Under the pieces are notes generated by a model. The model saw nothing but the letters and a program-made list of their open reading frames with translations. It was not told where the DNA came from and made no database searches. Shown here in pieces: positions 27,101-42,100 of a stretch of DNA of 64,000 nt. The stretch lies in NCBI GenBank assembly GCA_030847615.1, contig JAUMIR010000001.1, positions 256,745,187 through 256,809,186 of the forward strand. The letters run 5' to 3'. Each line of letters opens with the position of its first letter. Within the stretch, counting starts at the first letter, position 1. The stretch comes from Gambelia wislizenii (lineage: Eukaryota > Chordata > Lepidosauria > Squamata > Crotaphytidae). A program made the translations under genes and the position numbers.

Positions 27101-30100
27101 GTTGAGATCAAAAATCCTAGTAGGAGAGATGATAACTGGGTGAAAAGCTCCTTTAAACTTCAAATCTATTCCTAATAATAATAATAGAGAACACTTATTG
27201 ATGTAACTGTGAGATGAACTTTAGGTCAATAAATTCTAAATTCAAATTATGCAGGGGGAAGGGAGAGACAGAGCACTACTGTATTGGCCCATGGACTGCA
27301 ATATCTTACACACTTAGTCTGGAATGAGAAAGAATAACACACTGCCAGCAAAATAAAAATAGAGTGTAAACATTCAAACCACATAATCAGCATGCATGGA
27401 TGCATTCCCCAATCCCACCAATCAAGGATCCATAATTGACAATGTCTGTATGCCATCTGCACAAACCAAACAAAACCACAATCTGCACTCCGCACACCTC
27501 CTTGCATCACAACATGCACAATGATGCCATTTCATGAGCTCCTAGGGTGTAGAGGGGAATTACCCTGCAAAAGTGATTCTGCAGGCATCCTACCAGGAAG
27601 GAGGTTTGACTCCCCTTATGGCACTCACAACCACCATTCTTCAACACAAAATACAATGGTGAGGATATACAACACTACATCCTCTTACCTCCCTTGACAA
27701 TATTTGGCATACATTCCTCCTCAGATCAAATGCTCAAGTCTCACCTTGTTTGGGAAAGATCTTTTGTTGAGCCAGCTCACAGCCAGCCACTGGCAGCAAG
27801 TACACAGGGCACAAGGGTTGGAATGTTTTGCCAGCACACATGTGATATGCTGCTACGTCCTTGTGGTGAGAATATACCTGGTGCTACACTGGTATTACCA
27901 CACCTCCACCAAATCCTACTAATTATTGGCTGTGTAACTTAAATATGGTATTGAAGTTTCTCCCTGAATGCTTTTAGTGTTGCAACAGTCAGAAGCAATC
28001 AATAGTTTGAACAAATTATCAACTATTGAATTTTGTTAAGAAATTTAGGCACACCACAGTACATAATTTTACATAAAATTTCTCACAGCAGTCTCAAACA
28101 CTATTGGGTACCACAGACTGAAAGAAGTTTGGCTTTCTGAAAAGCTATTCTGCCTTGGTATGCAAGCTCCAGGAACAGAGATTCCACCTCAACATTAGGA
28201 GGAACTTTTTGACAGTAAGAGCTGTCGGCAGTGGAACACACTCCCTCGGAGCGTGGTGGGGTCTCCTTCCTTGGAGGTCTTTAAAGAGAGGCTGGATGGC
28301 CATCTGTCGGGGATGCTTTGATCAAGATTTCCTGCGTGGCAGGGGATTGGACTGGATGGCCCTCGTGGTCTCTTCCAACTCTACAATTCTATGATTCTAT
28401 GATTCTATTCTTGTTGCATTTAAAGCTGTATACAAGTGTTGTTTTTATTAATATTGTTTTTATTACCAACAATGGTATTTCCCACTACAAGAGGTGCTTT
28501 AGGAAATTTAGATTTCAACTCTAGCAGTTCCTTAAGACTTGATGGAGAAATCCATGTTGTTCTTTCTCCACAGAAAATGAGAGTTAATTTTTGCTGGTCA
28601 GCAGCCATTAACTGTAAAGGAAAGGATACACATTTAGCACCTAAAAGCATAAACCACAATTATATTCTAATACTTTCATCTCAATTGCAATTCAGCCTGC
28701 TACTAAACTTTATGGTATATGTGAATGAATACTTAGTTATGATTTAACATCTGTCTTTGACAGCATAACTGGAAACATGCTAGTGCATACTGATAGCAGA
28801 GGTCATTCATCTGTTGCAGAGATTTCCTTAATTACTAGTCCGTATATTCTTCTCACATATAACTAAAGCTTTTTTCACACATATTTTAATGCACATATAT
28901 TAGATCAGAACAGATGATGCCTGAATCATACCCACACTCCCTGCTACGAGCATTTGCTGGACAGAGGACTAATACCTTTCCCCATTCCTATTCTAGTGTA
29001 GTTGCAACCGTTCACCTCTATTTTGAACTGAACACAGTTGTATTTTATGTCTGAACCTGAAATCAATTGTGGTTAGTCTTAACTAGAGTTAGGGGTTGTC
29101 CAAATGGTGAAAAAGCTCCTCACAGAATGAGAGGAGAATCCTACCTGCCTTAATGGCATCCTGCCAGATTTCAACCTATTGTGAAGGAGGGGAGCCAAAA
29201 CCAGGCAAAAGCAGGCTGCCGGACTTATCCGGTATTCGTTTTGCAGTCCGGCATAGGGCTCCGTCACCCCACATGGAAGGCACGACTGCTGCCATGCTTC
29301 CCTCCTCGTCCTGGCTGATATTAGGCTGGCCAGGTTGAGGATGGTGCGGCAACCAATCAGAGAGCAGCTTGGCTGGCTCTGATTGGCTGGGGGGGATTTG
29401 AATTTAGCCAATTGGGACAGAGCACCTAGCTCGAATCTGATCGGCTGAAATAATATGGGAAGCAGCCTTCAGCTGAAGGCCTCCTTCTGGTCCAGCAGCC
29501 AGGTATCTATACCCAGCCATCCAGCAGACCAGCCAGTGGCTCTCTGTGAGCCGACCCACCCACCCTCTGGTTTTAGATTTCTTTCATGTGTTACATATTT
29601 CTTTTGTCACAACTTTGGGTGGGGGTTGGTGGTGGGATAGTCCTGGATCCAAAGTCATCAGTATTGGGAGTCTCTGTTACTGGCAGGTCATGGAGATTCC
29701 ATTTGGGGGTGGGGGCATTGGATGGGAGGTCATGCCAGCTCGGGGTATCCACCTGCTGGGTGCCCCCTCCCCAGGTTGTGGTGGGGAGGAAGAGGCTGGT
29801 AAGCAGATACCAGGGGCCTGCAAGAACTCCTCCCCCCTTCTGGATTTTCACTTGTTGGCAGGCAGGCCAACAATCGGGTTCATCGACCAACAGGCGGGTT
29901 GGTCGATGCCTGGATCTGGACCCATGTGTTGAGCCAACCACCTGCAGCTGTCATCAATAAAGTTGTGGCCATTTATTGCCAAATTTATCCAAATATTTTG
30001 CATCTGGCTTTTATTTGGGGAAGTGGGGGACAGGCATCTAGCTTGGACATGCAAACCTTGCCAGAAAAGTCTTCACGGTTTTTCCTGTCTTTTTCAAAAA

Positions 30101-33100
30101 ACAATGTGAGGGCTCACATTAGGACAAGCAAATCGATCTGATTCGCTTGCCCAAATGAGAGGAAGCACAAACCTGATTGGCCGGATGAGTGCAGAGGTTA
30201 CAGGTCAAAAGCCCGCTGCCACCATGTTTGATTTGCACCTTAGCAAGTGATTGTTAAGGAGATAAAATGGGGGATTTGTGTTAATTCTCTCTCTCTCTCT
30301 CTTTAGAAAGGTGAAATATCACTTGTGTGCACTGTAGAAATAGGTTTGGGGTTTTTTTAAGTTCAGTAGTGGCAGATTTTAAAATGTGAACCATTAAGAC
30401 ACATAGCAGCTGCTGCAACTGGCGAATACTATGTGGCAATCCGTTTTTTCCTCTCTATGTAGACAAGCCCCCAGTTGAAACATACCATAATTCAAACCAT
30501 AATTTACGCTTCAATGAACCATAGTTAAGGTTAACTGCAGTTTACCATTTGCTAATTATGCTTAATTGAAATGGAAAGTAATAATGTCCAGTTTTCTCCT
30601 TATAGCAATACTGGAGTAAGAAAGGAGAGAGTGTATGTGGCAAAGTCTCATGCACATGACAATAAAACAACCATGTCCGAACCAGGCCATCTATATGTTT
30701 AATTCATATGGTTGAGGAAAGGGCCTCGACTCTTTGAATCCTGCTTCTTAAGGGCTAATTTTTTTCACTTTACATTTAATCACATGGTTTGCCCACACTT
30801 GCTATTTGCACTGGGTTGAATATTCCCACTGGAGCTAACTAGAAATGGAGCAAACTTTCCCCCTCATACAAAAAGCAGGCAGTGGGTGCTCAGGTGCAAA
30901 CCAGGATCACTGGGGGATGGGATGGGTTAAATCCTTGTGACCCCAAACTGGGATCCCAGTCTCGTTCAGGGGCTCTATGAAGGCTATTTGAGAAAGAAAA
31001 AACATCTTGGCATCAAGAGCAAACTATATGATTAATGCAATTTGTTGTTTGACCTTTAGATATCCACTGCAGCCAGGGGAGAGGCTGTATTGCTTATGGC
31101 AATACTTTGCCTTCCTACGGAGACCTTGTTTGAGAATCCCTGATCTAGGATTATAGTGCAGTGCCTCACAATATTTAAAACAGCCCAGTCTTAAGCAATT
31201 AAAGCACTGCCCACCTATGTCCATGGACTTCAGGGGGTCTGGGGTGCTTAACTGTACATAGGATTAGAATGCCAACAGGATCATGAAGCAAGCTTCTATT
31301 TTCTGAAGTCAACCATCTTACCATGAGCTCAGGTGGAAACATTTCTTTCTGGGTTGGGTTCTGTGGCTGGAATTTTTTCATTGTGATTGGCTTTCTACAA
31401 ATCTTAAGAAACACAGAAGGCTCACATTAAAATAAATACAAGGTTACAAAGTCATAGCATTGATCTGCAATGGAGTGGCCACATGACAGAAGCCAGAAGT
31501 CAAAGGTTGGTTGGCTGGTTTGCGCATTGCCATTCAATCCACTCCAGCCACAAACTTGCAGCAAGAAGCAGATGAAAAGCCACCCTTCTCCTTCCAGTGC
31601 CTCTGAGGGAAGGTTTAATGGATGGTGTAATTGTATCATCATCATCATCATCAGGTATTATTAGGGTTTTAAATCTTGAGTTAAATCTTGGGGCTCTGCA
31701 GCAAGAAAAGATGTTTAAAGGGGGTTCCTGGTAAAGAAAAGGTTAAGAGCCACTGAGTTATACCATAACATTTTTATAGCTATACTATTAAAACAGGTGG
31801 CTCATGAAGTCTTCGTTGGTTTCTGTGTTCTGTTCCAATTGCCTCTCCAACCTTGAATTTAGTGCGAAAGCTATCAATATACCTCTTTATAATTATTGAG
31901 ACTGTCACTATAACTTTCATACTAACCACTGCTCTCATCCTCTTCCCAATCCTTAAACATTTAGACCTAAATTTCATTGTTTGTCCCAACTAGAGTAAAT
32001 GTACATTAAGTGTTGTCTTACCATGTTTCCACTCATTCCATAGGTCTGTTTTAGTTGGACCTAGCGATTGGATTTAGACCTTACAATCCTATATGGACAT
32101 ATCCATCTATTCACAAGCCTCCACTTACATAGAACATGGCACTCTTTGTCCTTCCCTGACTTCGCACAATTCCAGCCATTTCCCATCTCTTGAGGAATCA
32201 AGGAGCTACACGGCTGCCTTGATATATATTTAATATATACAGGGTGTCCTCAAAAAATGTATACACCTTTAACAGCTTATAGTAGCTATGGAGATTATTT
32301 GAAGGCTAAATAAATAGATTTAGATTGTAGCATAAATGCTATAATAATGATTTAATCAGAATTACAAATTCCATCTTAAATTAAAATTTTACATAAGGTG
32401 TTCAAGTTATCATCTCTGAGCAGCAATGCACAGCTTGCATTGTTGAAGCACAGAGTTGCAAACCTCACTTAAAATTTCTCTTGTAATTTCACAACACTTC
32501 TCTATTATAATGTAATCTTTAACCCAGTTAAGGGTGTATACACGTTTTGGAAAAAAAATGCAAAAAACCCCCCAAACCCTCCAGAATTATAAGCTGTTAA
32601 GGGTGTATATATTTTGTTTCCCCCCCCCACATACTTTTTATAAAGGTGTATATATTTTGGTGGTGGGGAGAGCACCCTGCATTTTTAAAGTAAAAAAAGC
32701 AAAGTCTGTCTACACTGAAAACTAAAAAAACACATACACCATCAACTGTAATAAATAGAAAATGTTACAAAAGGCCAGATGGACAAAGGTAGTAGAAGGA
32801 TGCTTGAGATATGCCTTAGAATTCCTACATTTGAACAGAACCTAGAAAAGTTACTTTCTGGATTATAGCTCCCAGAGTCCTTCCAATGACCATGCTCATC
32901 GGAGGTGGGGTGGGCCTGGAAGCCATATTCCAAATAAATAAATAAATAAATAAAATCATTTTCTAAGCTCTGCATTGGAAATCTATCAGCTTGTCCGCCT
33001 ATCTGTATTCATGTACTGCAAGTTTCAAAATCCTAATAAAGAAAAATAAACAAATCCAACCTTTATAAATATAACATACTTCATTTTGTTTGTAGAGAGA

Positions 33101-36100
33101 AAAGGTTTCTTCTATATCCATGCAACAGTTTCCTTTCTCTTTTATTTTACAACAGCTGAAGTCCTAAAGAAATAAGCACAATTTATTTTAAATCTGAATG
33201 AAACTCCTAAATCTGCTATCTCTGCCAGACTGAAAGTCTAATGAACCACACTCAGGTTTCATATTACCACAGCTTAAGAAAGATGGTAAGCTTTATCAGA
33301 GAAGGGCAGGTGAAATGGGTATTGTGGCAAGTATATTCCTTCCTCTGAATTATTTTTGGTTTTGTGGATATTTAGAAATTGTTTCCAATATCTGCAAACC
33401 TTTTCGAACCAGAAATGACAGTGGCGCAAACAAACAAACAACACATCTAGACCTAGATAATGATATTTCTGCTGTTCCAGACACCTCTTTTTTTCTTCAG
33501 CTATGTTTTATAGACTGATCCCTTCCATTCTTATAGAATGCTTCACATGGACACTTCTAATTCAGCTGGAGCTCTTGAAAACATCTCCACACTACACAGT
33601 TATACCAATCTGATACCACTTTAATTGTCATGGCTCCATCTTATCAAATCCTGGGATCTGTAGTTCGGTGATGGACTTTAGAGTTCTCTGCTATCAGAAT
33701 GTCTTACAGCTGCCTTCCAAGAGAGTGCAGTAAGGCTTTTTAATACAGAATTCACCAAACTGCAAATCCAGGATTCCATACAATGGAGCCATGAAAGTTA
33801 AAGGGATATTAAATTACTGTAACTGTGAAGTGTAGATACACTCCGGGCTCCTCAGAACTTTGAATCCCTTATAAAAATTCTGAACAGTTTCTAAGTCATC
33901 AACTGGCATTAATACAGATTATAAAACTAGAGAGACACTTGAACCTCTCATAGGCAGACACATGGACGTGCATACAAAACACACTGGCCCTGCCAGGGCT
34001 TATAAGAGGGGGGTTCAGCTCAGGGCCCAGAGCGTCAAGGAGAGGGTCATGAATTTCTGATGGCCACCTCTCTCACTACCACCCCCCAAACCTAAAACTA
34101 AAACAAAAAGCCTCACAGCCCCCTTCCATTGCATTATTTCACAAAGGTTAGCAAACATGAAGCTCTTCAGGTATTTTCTTGGCTTTTTACTGGGACCTGT
34201 TTATTCTTACAAAACAGGAAAAATATGGCTTAATCATGACTCTGGTTTGAGAAGGCTATCCACTAGACCTCAGTGACCAGATAAGGAGGGTATTATTCAG
34301 AGAAGCAGTTTAAAAACTAATGGTAACTCTGAAGGAACCATACAGCTGAGATGGGAGAAACCACCTATGTGACAACACCCAGATGCTCTACAAAGCTGGG
34401 CTTTATGAAAGAGTTGCAATAAGAAACCCACTGTTGAAACAAACCCACATAAAAGCCCATTTAGAGTTTGTTAAAAGACATGTGGGAGACCCAGCAAACA
34501 AGTATGGTAGAAAATAGAACTTTTTGGTTTACCATAAAACTTTTTGTGTGCTAGGAAGTTCACCGTGCTCAGTCTCCTAAGAATATCATCCCCACTGTGA
34601 AGCATTGTGGTGGCAGCATCATGTTATGGAATGCTTTTCCTTGTCAGGGACTGGAATCAGTATTAAGGGCAGGAGGGATTAATTCTAGAGGGAAAACCTG
34701 TTTTAGTCTGCAAGGGACCTGGGACAGAGATTCATCTGCAATAGAACAATGACCCTGAACATGCAGCCAAAGTAACACGAGTGGTTTAAATACAAAACCC
34801 TAAATGTCTTAGAATGACCTAGACAAAGCCCAGACCTCAATCCAATTGACAATCTGTAGCAAGCCTTGAAACTTGTTGCTTACCAACAAACCCTATCCAA
34901 CATGACACTGCTGGGATGAAATTGCAGGATCCAGATGTGCAAAGCTGATAGAGACTTATCCAAGAAGACTCACATGTGCTCACATTGCTGTCAAATGTGC
35001 TTCTATCAAATACTGACTTGGGGATGAGCATTTATACAACCAACAAACCCAAATTTGCTTTTGTTTAGTTAACTTTTGTGCCATAATAAAAGTATTTTAC
35101 ACCTTCACAGTGTCGGATACCTTATATAAATGGCAACAATGCCAAATTACGGTAAATCCATTTCATTTCCAAGTTATAACACAAGAAAATGGGGAAAAGT
35201 CAAATACTTTTATAGGGCACTGTATTTCATATAATTCACTCATGATAGAAAACCATTGACTTTAGCCATGCCCAAAGGTTATGAAATGTCATCAGGGAAT
35301 GTTAAAAAAACTTTTACTTCTACCAACAGCCGATCCCACTGCCTGCCATACCATATTGTTTTTGAAAGTCACTTCAGTGTCAAAAGTGGGTTGCCATGTG
35401 GCACTTAGAATCCAAACTTTAGCCATTCAGCTATGAAACTGGCTGAACAATAGTAGTAAATTCTATTGTTCAGCCACAAAAAAGAAAATAATAACCTCTC
35501 CCAAATGTGGAATGTCCTATAAGAGTTTAGATTAGGACTGGAAGAAATTAACCCAATTAGGTTATCAGAAGAATGTCATGAAAAACTTACTTTTGTTTTA
35601 CAGAAAGTCTTGCATCCTTCAATTATTGACCTGTAACCAGTACAACGGCAGAGATTGCCTGAAGGAAGGATAAACATGATCATATCAGCAATTTAAATTT
35701 TTATTTCAAAATGTAACTGTCACTTTTTCCAGGTGAACCCTGATGGGTGGGATATGGCAACAGGAATTGTGAAAAATTCTTCTGTCCCACTCAAAAGTAC
35801 ACAAATCTTATTCTGAGTAGAGATTTTTAATTTGGATTAATTTGTGATACCGAAATTTCTTCAAGAATTAACAGCTGCTCTTCAGGTAGTCTTATCTTCA
35901 CCTTGGGTTTTACCATTAATCAAATTGACAAGTGAGAATGGTAGATATCTTTTCTTTGTGATTATAGGAAACACAAAATAAAGCTAAATGTGTTAGCAAT
36001 CTGCAGAGATTAAAGGGAAATTCATGTATTCTTTTTTATCACATTTTTCTGAGTTTCCCTGAACATGCACATAAATATTTACAAATATAGTACAAACCAG

Positions 36101-39100
36101 GCATACGTAATTTTCCTTTCATGCATGACAATTAACTAAAAGAGAACACTGACTTTTTAACTCATTTAACAAGACTTGACAATTTTTTTTCTTTCTTTTG
36201 TTTAGAAACATACCCACCAACGCCTCATATATCTGCTCTGAAGAAGGTTCAGAATAGTTTTGCAACAAAGTGTAGATGGACATAACCATGCCAGGAGTAC
36301 AGAAGCCACACTGGGAGCCATGACATTTAGCAATCTTTTCCTTAAACAACAACAAACAGTGGAAAATAAAGTAGCCATTAAACACACAAAGAAGTACCTT
36401 ATACCAGAACCTTATACTGGCCATGCTGGCTGAGAGATTCTGAGATCTGTGATTCAAAAAGTCACTTTCCCAACCTCTACCTTATACCATATTAGACCAT
36501 TGCTCCATCTAATTAGCTAACACACATTGGAAACTGCTTAATGCAGTGTAGATGTATAAATTGCTATTGCTTAAAACAATTTGTAAGCTGCTCTGTTAGC
36601 CTTGTGGCTGAAGAGCAGGGTATAAATAAATAAATAAATAAAAATTTAGCTCACTGTTATCTACAAAGACTGGCAACAACTCTCTGTCACTTTAGTCAGA
36701 AGTCTTTTGCCAGCCCTAACTGTAAATGAAGAGGATTGAACATGGGATCTTTTGCTAGCAAAGGATGTGCTCCAGCACTGGGCTATAGCCATTCTCCATC
36801 TAACACAATAGTTTGGGTAGTAAAATGTACGGGCCTCCATCCACATTGTATCTAAGGGAACAAAAATACAGCGCCCTCTGACCTGAACTGGGTGAATCTG
36901 AGATTTGGTACTTCCAACACCTTCGACAGTTGTGACAGCCACTCCATGCAGTGAACATATGGGAATTAGACAAGCATTGGCTGAGTAATGTCTTGAGATG
37001 GTGACAAAAAGAATCAAGGGCTACAAAACTCTATTTGAACATGGTCATTTGTAAATTAAAAGGTAGAGAAATTTAGGATATATTTAAATTTTGTACATAA
37101 TTTTGAAAAATATGCAGAACCCAGAAACCCACATTGACCAGTGTGTATCATATGGTTCCCATATCACTGGGGTGGTGAGTCTGCCCTGGGTTTTAGTCTG
37201 GACATTGAATGAACTATCAAAGGTGTTGAATCTCTTATCTTTTTTTTGCAGGGGGGGGGGTTTCAACACCTTGGATAGCTCCTTTAAATTTCTGCCCCAA
37301 ACCTGGAGCAGATTCACCACCTCTCTGACCAGGTAGCCATTAAGTGCCACCAAACACCAGGGTGTTGCCCAATACATCTCAGTACTCAGGGGAGGGGGCT
37401 TTAACCCTTTGTTTCTACCATACTCCTACTCAGAAGTAGGGGTGCTCCTGTGACTTCTACTCACATGATAAGAAGAAAGCTCCTAATTGGGAGCTTTATT
37501 TCCATTGTAAGTAGACTGCAAACAAGCAAATGGAATGAGTCTCAGCAGGACTGCAATGGGGGCAAGGAGTTAAAATCTCCTCCCCTAACAGGGCACTGTC
37601 AGAATCTGTCTTGTGATCCCAACACCCATTACGAACTGTATTAAACAAAGAAACAAAAAAATGCAACTACTCAAGGACACAAAACATTTCAAATGTCATG
37701 TTTAGTTTTATCATACCTTAGAAAAGACAGTTTTGTGCTACAGTATAAGAATTTGGGAGATGTAGCTCCAAATTCTTAACTTTCCCAAGCTCAGTTTTTG
37801 TGCATACGGTAGTTATTAGAAACACATATATTAAAAAGTGGGATCGGGGGGGGGGGAGAGAAACAGAACTGAAACATCCCTTTGCCATGTGCCATCTTTG
37901 AGATAAGGATGTACATTCTGGATAAGGTTTTATATAAGTACTAAAGGCCTTTTCCTTCCATCAGAACAAAATGTATTTCAAGGCCAGCATTCTTGTACAA
38001 ACTGAAGTCTTGATTAAATGCCCCCAAGCTTGCAATACTGGGAAGAATTACAAAGGATACAGTATCTTCTTGGAAACTGGATTATATACAGATATCATTA
38101 CAGTGCAGGCCCCACAGCCTCCAACTCCACATCCATACTTTGTCCCTGTAAGAGAGACTGAAGGTTTGGCAGTTAAGGAAGCATCTCATCAATTCACTTA
38201 TTTAAAAAAATGTAGCTTTTACATATAACCATGACAAAAAATATTTAAATCAAATAACATTTGAAGCACTTAGCCCGTCTATAGAGACCTGTGCAGTTGG
38301 CGACGGTGAGCGGTGGTGGGCTGCATTCTGCCTGTCTTCACCTTCCCAGGGGGCATTACATGCTTCCCATGACTGCTGTGAAAGGCATGAACTTCACCCA
38401 ATGGGTTCAAACTGAAGAATTGCAGTCTTCACGCCAGTCAGACTCCCCAGCATAAATTCCCAGCTCCCAATCAGCTGGGACTCAGAAGGAATGGAAGACA
38501 GGTCAGATCATAGGCCCTTTCAATGTGTTTCCCATGAGCAATCTTAAGAGTTTGTCCCTTGGGGGTGGTGCCCAAGAAGATCACGGGTAAGTTCAGGCTC
38601 TTCCATTTACCTTTCCCATCGAAAAGGGGTATCAGTCAATGAAGCCATCCCACCAGAGTATTGTTCTGTCCTCTAGGTGTCCTTTGGTCAAGAGGTCCAC
38701 CTGTTAGCACGTGTGGCCCAGGGGCACTCATGGCAAAGTGTGACATCCAGTTGGCTTTCAGGCTCCTTCCCATAAACCCAGATGACCACTGTCCTTTGGG
38801 TTTCAAGTTTCAGAATCAATGGTACTGCAACAAAGCCATGCCCACGGGATGTACAGTCAGTTGTGCAGCCTTCAAAACATTCAGCACGTTTCTATAATGG
38901 GCCTTAAGGCACTATTAAGGGTCCCCTTTTTCCACCCATTACCTCGATGATTTCCTCACAATAGGCAGGACAGGGTCAGAGGATTGCAGAAACCTGCTCA
39001 CAGCATTCCAAACCCTTGTGGGGTTGCTGGGCATCCCCTTAGCTCAAGAAAAGATTGAAGGGCCCTCCAGCTCCTTAGTTTATTTGGGTATCCTGTTGGC

Positions 39101-42100
39101 CTTGGTCTAAGGTGTGTCCTGCCTGCCTGGAGACAAGCTGGAGGCACTTATAGAGTGACTGATGGACATGATTAGTTGCAAGAAGGCCACACTGAAGGAG
39201 GTACAGGCCATGCTGGGACACCTTAACTTTGGGTGCAAGGTCACATCTCCTGGGAGGGCCTTTTGCAGCCAGTTGGCCTGCCTCACTGCAAGAGTCAAAG
39301 CTGGCCACCACCAGATACGGATCACGCAGGAAATAAGGGTCCTTGAAGTTTGGTTAAGGTTCCTAGCTGACTACAATGGGGTTTCAGTATGGCAGAAGGT
39401 ATGGGACATAGAAGACAGTTTGCAAGTTCACGCCGATGCAGCTGGCAGCATTGGGTTTGGAGTCTTTTTTCAGGGGCACTGGTGTGCACTTTGTTGGCCT
39501 GTGGAATGGCGAGAAGGGGACATCCTTAGAGACCTCACCTTTTTGGAATTCTTCCCAGTCCTGGTGGCAATCTGCATTTGGACAGAAACATTTAAGAACA
39601 AGGTTTTTTCTGGTGTGACAACCAGGCAGTGGTGAGTGTCATCAACAGACAGTCCTTCAAATCTGAAAGGGTCATGAGGCTGGTAAGAAAATTTGTTCTT
39701 GTGTGTCTAGCTGCAAATATAACATTCTCTGCTCAATGTGCCAGATTCAATGTTGCAGATTCCTTGTCTTGATTTCAGGAAGAAAGGTTTTGCGCTTTGG
39801 CACTGGATTCAGATCTACACCCCATGACTTTCCCATAGGAACTATGGCATCTTGGGAGCAGCAAGTGATACAGGGAGTACTGTATTGAATTCTCCCCCCA
39901 GTACTCTTAGAGCCTACAGCAGGGTGGACAGGTTCCTTGATTTCAAGAATGCACAAGGTTATGAGGAGGCTTGGCCGGTGGCAGAGCAGCATTTACTCCA
40001 TAACTTATCGTATCTCAAGGAGACGAGAATCTCCTCCCACACGTCCCCTCACACCATGTCCATCCACTTGGCTGACATTCTTTTTCAGCAAGGCGGGCAG
40101 CCCCCCTGACCCATGTGCCTTGTTTTTGGTCAGACAGGTGGTCAGGGGTGGAAATAGGGTAGGCCTCCTCTTGCAGAAGATAGGAGGCCAGTCACATTCT
40201 CCTTCCAGAGGTTGTGTGAACAGCTTGCTCACAAGACCCTGCTCTTTCAGGCAGCTTTCACCACAGCCTTCTTAGGGGCCTTAAGGGTGGGTGGATGAGG
40301 GGCCAACGCCAAGTCTGACAACTCAGACAGGACTATCTGAATCAAAGACATCACACTGCTAAACAATTTCGTGTCCTTGTTCATCAGACGCTCCAAGAGT
40401 GACCAGCTGGGAAAGGGGGACACCATCAAGTGCTGGAGCAGCATCTTGCCCTGTGCACACCTTGCAAAATTTTTGTGTACAAGAATGGTGTACAGAGCTA
40501 TTAACAGTGCACAGATGGGCCCTCAGGTGACTGGGACTCCCCAAGGATAATTATGGGGGCATTTATTCAGAATAGGGGCAGCAACCTTGGCTGCAGCTTG
40601 CAGACTCTCCACAGATAACCTCAAGAGCCTTGACAGGTGGACATCCAAGGCTTATACAGGGTACATTCAGCCTAACATGGGACTGAATGACTGGTAAGAC
40701 CTTTTTGTTTAGTTGCAGGCAACTACACAGGCACAAGGGAGACTGGGAACCACCTTGGCGGGAGAGAGGCATGGATAAGTCTCTTCAGTGCCAGGAAGAG
40801 TGGAGACAGCACGAGCTACAAGGTGCATTGATAGGTAGAGAACAGAATGGACAATGCAACGGAAGGAGGGCATGGTGGCAGGCTTGGACTTTGCAGCACT
40901 GGCTTTGTTGAATTTTGGCTGGGGCTCTGGTACAGGAGGAATGAAGAGCAATAGCACTGAACTTTATGACATCAGCTTGGCGACTTTCTGGGACTTTGGG
41001 ATGACTTTGAGGACTGGCCTGGAGGCATTTGTTGATTGCAGCTGTGACAGGTTGGCGGAAGGCAGGTCCAGGTCCCCACTGGCCTGCCTCTTGTGATGAT
41101 TAGCACGGGTCATAGATCCACGACACCATTCACCAATGTCCATCTGGGTATTGGTAGCATAGTGGAGTCCCCTTTGGAGACTTGGGGATGCAGGCCAGAT
41201 AGGGTGTCACCTAGGCAAGGTGCACACTTGTCCGGCACCCTCCCCCGGTGAATCACTAGTGCTGGGCTCCCACACAACACGTCTTCCTCCTGTCAGCTGG
41301 TGGTTTGGCTTTGACCAGTAACTGGGGCTCATTGATCAAGAGGCAGGTTGGTCGATGCCTGGTTCAATCCAGACCCATGCCTAGGCCAATCCAGTTACAG
41401 CTGTAATCAATAAATGCTGTGCCCATTTCCTTTCCACTCCAGCTGACATGTTTTTTTTCTTGCACACACCACTTCGCACCTGGACCTGCAAATACTTTAC
41501 TGGCAGAAAATGAGCTTCTTATGAACTGAAACCCAATTATATCCATCTGCTAATCTATCATCATCCATCAGCAGTACAGCTAATTCTTCCCCTTCCTGCA
41601 CAACCCCATGCATGCCATCAAAATTAAGTTGAGGGTAAATTTCAGAGCATGTTTGTGGGTGAACCAAGAGGGTGCAGGTGGAAGGAGATAACAAAGATCT
41701 TATTGGATTAGTGGACATCTGCTTGTGCAATGCTGGATGTCACCCATAATGACTTTCTGTAAACTGTTGACCTCAGCAGTTCCATATATAGACCATGCTA
41801 GCTGGAAACAAGAGACACCAGGTGTTAATGGCTTCTGTTGGACCAACACTGTATCTTAAGATCTTGAAGTACAGTCTTCTTAAGATACTTCTTTGCAGAT
41901 TCCCCCTCCCTCTAAATGGGGATTATGGTCTACATCTGATTGGTGCTAGCAAAGTTTGCTAGTGCAATGCAACTGTCTTCTCTTCCTCCCCCTGAAGCCT
42001 GCTATACTACCTGAAAGTTGGCACTGGAGGTTTCCTTACTTGTCCAGTTCTGATTTTTGAGAAGTGTGGGAGGCTCTAAGGCAGATGGTCCCTTTTCAAA

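Noticed and set aside
29079..29960. Possible endogenous retrovirus or LTR with CCAAT-like boxes
   Set aside because: No gag, pol or primer-binding site is visible and the 3' part matches the DIRS-like end; kept only as a composite repeat.
38661..40275. Reverse transcriptase-like and recombinase-like frames as possible host genes
   Set aside because: They belong to one degenerate DIRS-like element with stops and frameshifts between the conserved blocks.
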